Made by a program: the position numbers and the translations under genes
Notes under the pieces: generated by a model
Told to the model about the DNA's origin: nothing
The model's database searches: none
Seen by the model: the letters and a program-made list of their open reading frames with translations, nothing else
NCBI GenBank assembly: GCA_021204375.1
Contig: JAJPZL010000377.1
Span: forward strand, 1-14,495
DNA from: Bacteroides sp.
Lineage (GTDB): Bacteria; Bacteroidota; Bacteroidia; Bacteroidales; Bacteroidaceae
Length of the DNA stretch: 14,495 nt
Reading direction: 5' to 3'
Shown here: positions 7,686 through 14,495 of the stretch, piece after piece
Layout of the letters: each line of letters opens with the position of its first letter
How positions within the stretch are numbered: the first letter of the stretch is position 1

Positions 7686-9221
7686 TTATTGGGGTATTTT
7701 TACCGAAATGGTAAACTCACCCTGTATCACTACAGACGGATTCGTATTTACTATCTTTGAGATCTTCATAATACCGATACGTCCACCGCCTGCACTGGAT
7801 GTATCTGCCGTGCGGAAGGCGATCACATCGCCTATTGCTACCGGGTTGATCACATTTTGTGTGATCTGGCTGCCGATGATCTGCCGGATATCCTCTGCAG
7901 TGGCGTTGTCAAAGTCGTATCCTGACGGAAGTAGCAGTAGTCGGGTGGCATTCATTATTGTAAAGTCGGAGGCTTTTCCGTTCTTGCCGATAAATTCATC
8001 ATTCTTGGTGCCCGATGCTCCGCCATCCATTGCATATACCCGGGGTACTGTACTACCGCCGAACATATAGAACTTTATATCGATACTACTTTCCCTGATA
8101 CCCAGCGCATCGTCCACCGAATAACCGGTCATATCCCTGAAGGAGAAGAGCGGATAGACACCCGGGAATTCGTCAATACCCGCTGCATAGCGTTGGCTGC
8201 CCACCTGGTAATTGAGTACAAAGTCCAGTCTGATAATAGCCGGGATCCGTTTTTCGTCGGTACGTGTTTTCTCTGTCCGGTCGGTTACTACTACTCTTAC
8301 AGCGGTTGTAAGTTCCGTTACATTGAATTGCGGACGGATATCAAGTTCATTTTCCCCGTTATAGTCCATGTTGTAAGTAAGGATCTCAACTCCCTTTTCT
8401 ATACGGAATATCTCCAGTTTTTTCACTCCTGCTACCGATCTTATCTGTATCGGCAGAGAGATTCCCTGCCCATTGTCCGAGGAGATCAATTCTGTCTCTA
8501 TTGACATTTCCGGACCTGGTACCGATCTGTATTCTACTTCCAGGTTCCCGTAGCGGATCTGTCCGTATACATCCGTCACTTTCACCCGGAATCCCCGGCT
8601 GGTATCGTTGTAGTCGATTTTCTCGTTGAAAGTGTATTCCGACGGTGAATTGCTGAATTCTATGGTCTGACCATACGGTTTCATTCCTTCGGTGGTGATC
8701 AGGGTCATTTCGATGATTTTGAGCCCTGCGGTAGAGGTCACCAGGAATGTGGTATTCGGTATGGGGGTCGGATACATCTCATCGTAAGATATTTTTTCCG
8801 GATCGAATACGATCACCGGTGCATCTTTGACGGGGATCAGTTCAAAGGGCAGGCTGCTGCGGGTTACCCGGTCTGCCCGATCGTAAGCCTCTACCAGAAA
8901 AGATTCGTAAGTGGGTCCGAAATCCAACTTCTCCGAAAAGGAGTAGGATCTGTCGTTAAAAAAATCGTCCACTTCTTTGTAAAGTATCTCTTTTCCTTCC
9001 TGTACGATATACATCTTTACCGAACTCAGCCCGAGTCCGGAAGAGACTACCCCGATCACCGGCAGATTGTCTGTTTTATTGAGGTCTGCCGTCATCTCCT
9101 CATACACAAATTTTATCTCGGGCGGTGTGGTTCCTGCAATATCCAGTTTCTCTTTGTCGTCGCCGCACCCCCCTGCCCACAGCAGGAAGAGTGATTCCAG
9201 GAATATATTTCTGAATTTCAT
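7686..9221 (-). CDS. Surface lipoprotein with three Ig-like repeats, probable accessory glycan-binding protein
   Basis: This 511-residue predicted lipoprotein has a short signal ending in the lipobox AGGC, with lipidated Cys19, followed by an acidic GDDKEKLD stretch that suits surface export in Bacteroidetes. Three tandem segments of about 75 residues (roughly 53-128, 154-230 and 254-328) share a layout. Each has a strand ending in a G-L/V-K-like turn (SGLGLSSVKMYIV, STAGLKIIEMTLI, SVAGVKKLEIFRI), a central YSFSEKLDF or YTFNEKIDY-like strand, and an end such as FLVEAYDRADRV, FRVKVTDVYGQI or VRVVVTDRTEKT. They look like Ig/fibronectin-type repeats. The last 180 residues form a distinct domain that I cannot assign. 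I chose the ATG at 9221 over the longer open frame because it places the signal peptide at the N-terminus and lies 13 bases after the FAS1 gene's stop. Binding of the locus's glycan is inferred from its place after susCD. The reading frame is intact. Confidence 0.82.
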   Translation of the reverse strand: MKFRNIFLESLFLLWAGGCGDDKEKLDIAGTTPPEIKFVYEEMTADLNKTDNLPVIGVVSSGLGLSSVKMYIVQEGKEILYKEVDDFFNDRSYSFSEKLDFGPTYESFLVEAYDRADRVTRSSLPFELIPVKDAPVIVFDPEKISYDEMYPTPIPNTTFLVTSTAGLKIIEMTLITTEGMKPYGQTIEFSNSPSEYTFNEKIDYNDTSRGFRVKVTDVYGQIRYGNLEVEYRSVPGPEMSIETELISSDNGQGISLPIQIRSVAGVKKLEIFRIEKGVEILTYNMDYNGENELDIRPQFNVTELTTAVRVVVTDRTEKTRTDEKRIPAIIRLDFVLNYQVGSQRYAAGIDEFPGVYPLFSFRDMTGYSVDDALGIRESSIDIKFYMFGGSTVPRVYAMDGGASGTKNDEFIGKNGKASDFTIMNATRLLLLPSGYDFDNATAEDIRQIIGSQITQNVINPVAIGDVIAFRTADTSSAGGGRIGIMKISKIVNTNPSVVIQGEFTISVKIPQ

Positions 9222-9234
9222 AATACGATAGTTT

Positions 9235-9876
9235 TTAAGGTAGGTAGTAACAATAGTTATTAAAGACATGCACCACTCCGTTAGTGGGTATAATGTTGCT
9301 TGAGACGGCCGAACGCATTGGCGAATTGCCGTTGCTTCCTGTATCGTTGATAATGATCTTATCCGCATCGGCCTGCCAGGGATTTTTGCGTACCAGCATG
9401 GTCATCAGTCCGCCCTCCTTACCGCTGAGCAGGGTGATCACAAAGATCGGTTCCACCGGTAGCTGTCCGTAAGAGCTGTACTCTCCGTCTACGATGTGGT
9501 ATTTCAGGGTCTTTACCAGATCGGCCTGCTGGGCTTCATTCAGCTCTTCCAGTTCTGTTACCCCCGGCGCTGCGTTATTCATATAGGTTTTCATAGCCGT
9601 ATTGGTCGGTGCCAGGAAGGTATATAGATGATCGTTCTGTTTGTAATACCCGTCAAGACCCGTAAACTCCAGGGCTTCTATCAGGCTTGAAAAAATATCC
9701 GTCCGGGTGTTCAGATATTCCCACGCTGTCATATCGACATGCGGATCGAGTGTCTCCGGATGGTAATCGTGATCTTTCTGTAAAGCAAGATCGCACGAAA
9801 AGCAGGTAAGTAATATCATCACTATAGCAAGGAGTCGGTTACTCCTTTTGTGTAAAATATGTATCATACGTTTCAT
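9235..9876 (-). CDS. FAS1 (fasciclin) domain lipoprotein
   Basis: This 213-residue protein has a hydrophobic signal (LLAIVMILLTCFSC) whose lipobox places the lipidated cysteine at about residue 28. A single FAS1 domain fills the rest. WEYLNTRTDIFSSLIEALEFTGLDGYY is the N-terminal helix region (read here as two halves), YTFLAPTNTAM is the FAS1 H1-like motif, LKYHIVDGEYSS is the central YH motif, and NGVVHVFNNY is the closing H2-like motif. FAS1 domains mediate adhesion or ligand binding and have no enzyme activity. Here it sits 36 bases after susD and 13 bases before the Ig-repeat lipoprotein, so it is probably a cell-surface accessory binding protein of the polysaccharide locus. An alternative start is Met4. 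The frame is intact. Confidence 0.85.
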   Translation of the reverse strand: MKRMIHILHKRSNRLLAIVMILLTCFSCDLALQKDHDYHPETLDPHVDMTAWEYLNTRTDIFSSLIEALEFTGLDGYYKQNDHLYTFLAPTNTAMKTYMNNAAPGVTELEELNEAQQADLVKTLKYHIVDGEYSSYGQLPVEPIFVITLLSGKEGGLMTMLVRKNPWQADADKIIINDTGSNGNSPMRSAVSSNIIPTNGVVHVFNNYCYYLP

Positions 9877-9912
9877 GATCTGTCTGTTTTTTAGTTTATA
9901 GATCCTCCGGCA

Positions 9913-11346
9913 TCAATAGCCCGGATTCTGTTCAATATTCCTATTCTCAAATAGATGCGAATAATGGATCTGGAAGAGTACTTTGCGCTCGTCGTCCATG
10001 CCGTTGATGGGTTCCATCACCTTTCGCCAGGTATTGGTGCGTACCAGGTCGAACCACAGGCGCCCTTCGCCTACCAGTTCTACCTGACGTTCGTCCAGGA
10101 TATAGTCTATCAGCTCTTCCGTACTGGAAAAACTTCCTACATTGCGTGTGCTTTCTCCTACACCTGCCCGTGTACGTACCGTACGTACCAGGTCAAGGGC
10201 TTCGTCCCATTTACCATGGTGGGCCAGTGCTTCGGCACGTAGCAGTATCATATCCGCATACCGGTAGACCGGATAGGCGATCTCACAGGTACGGTTCAAG
10301 GTAGTACTGATCACTCCACCGATAAATTTGTTGAGCTCCGTAGCTCTCTGGTATTCCATGGCGAGGATCGGTGCCCGCTGGTCATTATTCCGGTCCAGCT
10401 TATTCAGGAAAGCTTCCGACAGTACTCCGGCCCGGTTACCCGATCCGGTGAACCACTGATACATATAGCTATATCCGTTGGTTCCTACCTCTGACATCTC
10501 GTAATGGATGACAAAGATCAGCTCTTTGGTACTGTAATCATCGGTCTGATAGTTGCCGTCCGAGGCTTTATTGTTCAGTTCCGTAGTCAGCATCCGTTGC
10601 CAACCCTCCATCGTTGTTTCCAGTGCCATAAAGGAGGGATCTTCTCCCATTTTCTCTATGGTCTGGTCGGCCGGGGAATATTCATGCAGCCACATGTATA
10701 CATCAGCCATTACTGCCCATACTCCATACAAAGAGATCCGTTTCCGCTCTTTATTACTTTTTAATATGAGTGTCTCTGCCCGTTTCAGATCGCTTAGTAT
10801 CACTTCGTTCAGCACCTCTGTGGCGGGGGTACGTCCTTTGTATGCTGTGGTCGAAGCATTCTCCACCGGTTCGGTATATACCGGTACATCGTCCCATACA
10901 CGTACTACATAGAAGTAGGCCAGTGCCCGCATGGTGAGTGCCTGTCTCAGCAGGTCGTTCTTCTCTGTAGAAGAAGCCATATCCACACCGGGCAGGTATT
11001 TGATGGCCAGATTGGCCTGGTTGATCACTTTATAGGTATTGGTCCACAGACTGGCCCGGTGATTGGAGCTCATGGAGTTAGCCATTACAATCTCCTGGTC
11101 CGACATACTGAGTGCCCCTTTGGAGAAGTTATCCGAACGGAACTCACCCCAGTACCAGTAATTTTTCCGCAGCATGTTGCGGAAGAGTTCGTATATCTCC
11201 GCCACACCCGCCTGTGCGTCTTTGGCATTCTGCCACATTTCATCTTTAGGTATCTCGCTGTAGGGCTGTTCATCCAGAAAATCATTGCAGGATGCCAGTA
11301 GCCCGGTGGTAAGGAACAGCAGAAAAAGTATCTTATGCGTCTTCAT
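9913..11346 (-). CDS. susD: SusD/RagB family glycan-binding lipoprotein
   Basis: This is a 477-residue SusD homologue, the lipoprotein lid that sits on SusC and captures glycan at the outer surface. A signal peptide ends in the lipobox LLASC (Cys20), followed by NDFLDEQPYSEIPKDEMWQN, a typical mature N-terminus. TPR-like helices follow (TYKVINQANLAIKYLPG, LTMRALAYFYVVRVWDDVP), and then the strongly conserved C-terminal blocks YPVYRYADMILLRAEAL, ILDERQVELVGEGRLWFDLV and the NPGY ending of the family. It is slightly shorter than many SusD proteins but has all of these blocks. It starts 13 bases after the susC stop, as usual for the pair. There is no frame damage. The symbol denotes the family and does not imply starch specificity. 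Confidence 0.93.
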   Translation of the reverse strand: MKTHKILFLLFLTTGLLASCNDFLDEQPYSEIPKDEMWQNAKDAQAGVAEIYELFRNMLRKNYWYWGEFRSDNFSKGALSMSDQEIVMANSMSSNHRASLWTNTYKVINQANLAIKYLPGVDMASSTEKNDLLRQALTMRALAYFYVVRVWDDVPVYTEPVENASTTAYKGRTPATEVLNEVILSDLKRAETLILKSNKERKRISLYGVWAVMADVYMWLHEYSPADQTIEKMGEDPSFMALETTMEGWQRMLTTELNNKASDGNYQTDDYSTKELIFVIHYEMSEVGTNGYSYMYQWFTGSGNRAGVLSEAFLNKLDRNNDQRAPILAMEYQRATELNKFIGGVISTTLNRTCEIAYPVYRYADMILLRAEALAHHGKWDEALDLVRTVRTRAGVGESTRNVGSFSSTEELIDYILDERQVELVGEGRLWFDLVRTNTWRKVMEPINGMDDERKVLFQIHYSHLFENRNIEQNPGY

Positions 11347-11359
11347 ATTTTTATACTGT

Positions 11360-14300
11360 TTAGAAGTTCATATTAAATCCTACTCCATATTCCCGTTTGC
11401 GCAGGTAACGGTTGTTATCGCGTCCCAGTTCCAGGGCCGATCCAGTGGAGAATTCCGGGTCGTATCCTCGGTAGTTGGTCCAGGTCAGCAGATTGTTACC
11501 ATACACATACAACCCCAGGTTCTTCATCTTCAGTTTCCGTACCAGTTTCCGGTCAAATGTATAGCTGAGGCGTGCGTTGCGTAGTTTGATAAAAGAGCCA
11601 TCTTCTATATAGAAGGAGTGTCCCTGTCCCACCCGGGCATTATCGTACTCATCATTATAGGGACGCGGGTAGAGTGCCTTATCCCCCTCTTTTACCCAGA
11701 GGTTGTAGATCACCTCCGGTTCCGGAGTGGTTCCCGTAAAACGGAAGGTATTCCGTTCCTGGCGGACGTAGTTGTAGAGATTTCCTCCGATAGAGTAGTA
11801 GAAAGAGAGGAAGAGGTCACAGTTCTTATAAGTAAGTTGTGTATTGAATCCTACGGTAAGTTTGGGCTGGGCGTTGCCCAGTACCATGCGGTCTTTCTCA
11901 TCGATGATACCGTCCGGTTCGCCGTTCTCCTGCCAGTTGATATCCCCGCCCAGGAAGGGTCGTCCGTCAGGTAGCGTCTTTTGCAGCACCTCTCCGGTAT
12001 AATCGGCACCGTTGAGCGTATATTTCCGGAAGACTCCGTTCTCAAATACCGGAGTAAGTTGCTGCCACTCGTTGGTAAAAGCATTGGATTCACTGTACTG
12101 GAATATGTCAATAGCCTTATAGCCGTAAAAATCTCCCAGTTTTCCTCCCTCTTCCATCCACCACAATCCGCTTTGCAGGTAGGGAGTACCGTCGGCCAGT
12201 TTTTCGATCCGGGTTACATTTTTAGAGAGATTGAAAGCCATGTTCCAGCGGAATTTATCTGTTTGTAGTACATCTCCGGATAGGGCCAGTTCAATTCCCC
12301 GGTTCCGTACCTCACCGATGTTCTTCATGGTGTAGTTGTAACCCCACTCTTTGGGAACCTGGAATTGTGCCAGGAGGTCTTTGGTATACTTATCGTAGTA
12401 ATCTACCGTCACCGTTACCCGTCCGCTCAGGAGCGATAGGTCCAACCCCAGGTTCATCTGCGAGGTTTGTTCCCACGACAGGTCGTCTACACTCAGGCGC
12501 GAAGGGGTTACTCCCCCTACACCGTCGTAGATGATATCTGTTTTGTACGACATGATATACTCGTAATTGCCGATCTGTTCGTTCCCTGTGATCCCGTAGC
12601 TCAGGCGTAACTTTGCATCTTCCAGTACACTGCGGGTCTTCTCCATAAATTTCTCATCCGAGAAGCGCCACCCCACTGATACGGAAGGGAAGTTCCCCCC
12701 ATTTGTTATTTTTGGCAAAACGGGAGGAACCGTCGCGGCGGAAGTTGGCATTGAACAGGTAACGACTCCTGTAGTCGTAGGTGACGCGTCCGAATACCGA
12801 GGCCAGTGCGTGTCCATATTGCCAGGTACCGGTCTTTGTCAGGTCCAGATTAGCTACAAAGCCGTTCATGGTGTAAAGCAGGTCACTGGGCGAGTTAGAG
12901 CCTACCAGGATCTCATCTTCACGTGACCATTTCTGCGCACTCATTCCTGCCATGGCCGAGAAGTTATGTGTATTGTTGAAATGCCGTGTATAGGTGAGGT
13001 AATTCTCGTTCATCCAGTTCCAGTTGAGATAATTGTAAGAGGCTCCCTGGTTATTGCTCTGGTTCTCATCGTAGAGGATACTGGGTAAGAGATACTTTTG
13101 TTTGTTGGAATAGTAGCCCACGCTCATGTTGGTCCGGAACTTCAGATTTTTATTTAGATTGATCTGGAGATACTGGAAAAAGTTGAGACGGTAGTAGTCT
13201 GTAAAGTCTGTTGTGTATTCCGTCAGGGCTATCGGGCTTTTCTGTCCGTTGAAGATCCCTACCATAGTGCCGTCTGGAAAGTAGAGGGAAAAATAGGGAC
13301 GCCGGATCAGCATGGAGTTCAGAAATCCTTCCTCGTCGATCCCCTTCTTACGGGCATACGAAAGTGATACACGGGTACCCATGGACACTACTTTGGAAGC
13401 CGTATAGTCAGAGTTGATACGGGCCGTCAGGCGGTCGTAACCGGTGTTACTGATGATCCCTTTCTCGCTGCAATAACCGGTGTTGATAAAATATTTTAGG
13501 TTGTCTGATCCCCCGCCGATGCTCAGGTCTACCTGGTCTTTCTGAGCGGTGGAGAAGGCGATCTTCTGGTAGTCATTGTCTACATTGAAGAAGACATTGA
13601 GTGAATCTTCTATCATCTGGATACTCTCATCGGCATTGGCCGGACTATATTCCAGGAAAAATTCCCGCCGTTTGAGGTCGTAAAGCCGCCGTTCGGTCGT
13701 ATTAGCCTGCGGTAATTTGTGCGAGAGCGAACCCCGCGAGTGGTCGTATTTAATGTCGATCACCGGTTTATTCTTGTCTCCCTGTTTGGTCGTGATGATA
13801 ACCACACCGTTGGCCGAGCGTGATCCGTAGATAGCGGCAGAAGCAGCATCTTTCAGGATCTCTATGGATTCGATATCTGCCGGGTTGATAGCATCTATAT
13901 TATCCATCGGCGCTCCGTCTACTATGTATAAAGGATCTACTGCCGTATCTGAAAAGGAGGAAGTACCGCAGATGCGGATAGCAGAGCTCTCTCCGGGTTG
14001 TCCCGATCCGCTTACGATATATACTCCCGCTGCCTGACCCTGCATGGCCTGGAACACATTGGTGGAGAGCCGGTTCTCAATATCTTTTGCAGAGACGGAA
14101 GTGATCGCTTCGGTCACATCCCGCTTTTTCATCGTACCGTAGCCTACTACCACTACCTCTTCAAGAGTTTCGCTGCTCTCCATCATTACCACATGGATCG
14201 TGGTACGTCCCCCTATAGCGATCTTTTGCGTGGCAAACCCCATAAAAGAGAATTCCAGTTCCTTTTGGTCAGCAGTTACCTCTATACTATAATTACCCTG

Positions 14301-14495
14301 AATGTCGGTGACGGTTCCCAGAGAGGTTCCCGTCACCTTTACATTGACACCCATCAAAGGTTCGCCCGAATTTTCCCTCACCGTCCCGCTTACAGTGATT
14401 TGCTGGGCAGAAAGAGAAAGATTCAGTAACATACACAGAATAAATAGTCCGTACAGTTTATCTCCCCACAGTTTTTCTGCAGGTCGGGCAGGCAC
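11360..14495 (-). pseudogene. susC: SusC/RagA TonB-dependent outer-membrane transporter, 5'-partial with a frameshift
   Basis: This covers over 1,040 residues of a SusC-family transporter whose start codon lies beyond the right edge. The signal peptide (LYGLFILCMLLNLSLSAQ) is followed by a carboxypeptidase-regulatory-like domain (VSGTVRENSGEPLMGVNV, about 36-105 of the visible part), a TonB-box-like EEVVVVGYGTMKKRDVT, and the plug with DPLYIVDGAPMDNI, IEILKDAASAAIYGSRSANG and VVIITTKQG. The barrel ends in GVGFNMNF with a terminal aromatic residue. A +1 shift lies in the C6 run at 12695-12700 (G6 in the coding strand). With five G the protein reads NNKWGNFPSVSVGWRFSDE without a break. As written, translation ends at 12654-12656, losing the last third of the barrel. 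The plug motif reads IRICG instead of the near-invariant IRIRG. It is the first visible gene of the operon, and its promoter lies outside the window. Confidence 0.9.

Noticed and set aside
7043..7714. Long plus-strand open frame of 223 codons opposite the GH2 N-terminus
   Set aside because: Its composition is that of a shadow of the minus-strand gene, it shows no recognisable domain, and GH2 motifs occupy the opposite strand.
12695..12700. Classical phase-variable homopolymer switch in susC
   Set aside because: Six G is short for hypermutable slippage, and similar indels occur in unrelated short A runs, so a common error or decay source is more likely.
1..14495. tRNA, rRNA, CRISPR array, insertion sequence or attachment site
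   Set aside because: I saw no cloverleaf-like segment, regular direct repeats, transposase motifs or terminal inverted repeats on either strand.

Overview
The window looks like chromosomal DNA of a Bacteroidales bacterium (Bacteroides, Parabacteroides or Dysgonomonas type), at roughly 50% GC. The grounds are a SusC/SusD pair, several lipoproteins with Bacteroidetes-style lipoboxes, few Shine-Dalgarno sites, and a housekeeping trio of U32 protein, hotdog thioesterase and DprA. The genus cannot be fixed from the sequence alone.

Layout. Positions 30-2842 (+) hold three tightly packed genes: a U32-family protein, a YbgC-like acyl-CoA thioesterase and dprA. A strong intrinsic terminator follows at about 2846-2881, then about 250 bases without a recognisable gene. 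Everything from 3133 to the right edge is on the minus strand and forms one polysaccharide-utilisation operon. In transcription order it reads susC (5' end beyond the window), susD, a FAS1 (fasciclin) lipoprotein, a surface lipoprotein with three Ig-like repeats, a GH2 glycosidase with a malectin-like C-terminus, and a GH99/GH71-like glycosidase. Intergenic gaps in the operon are 13 to 69 bases. One gap holds a strong RNA hairpin (7659-7678) that could separate expression of the binding and transport genes from that of the enzymes.

How it would work. SusC and SusD would bind and import a glycan fragment across the outer membrane. The two lipoproteins would act as accessory glycan-binding or anchoring proteins. 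The GH2 and GH99-like enzymes would trim a beta-linked sugar and perhaps an alpha-mannose-type or related backbone. The substrate cannot be decided from sequence.

The most unusual property is lesion density. Four of the nine genes are interrupted while the protein around each break stays well conserved. dprA has two in-frame TAG codons. The GH99-like gene has a TGA, a TAG and a frameshift. The GH2 gene has a -1 shift in an A6 tract, and susC has a +1 shift in a G6 tract. All four in-frame stops can be explained by single C-to-T changes, and all three shifts fall in short homopolymers. Either this is very recent gene decay, or it is sequence error or damaged template in the assembly. The distinction matters for any functional reading of the locus.
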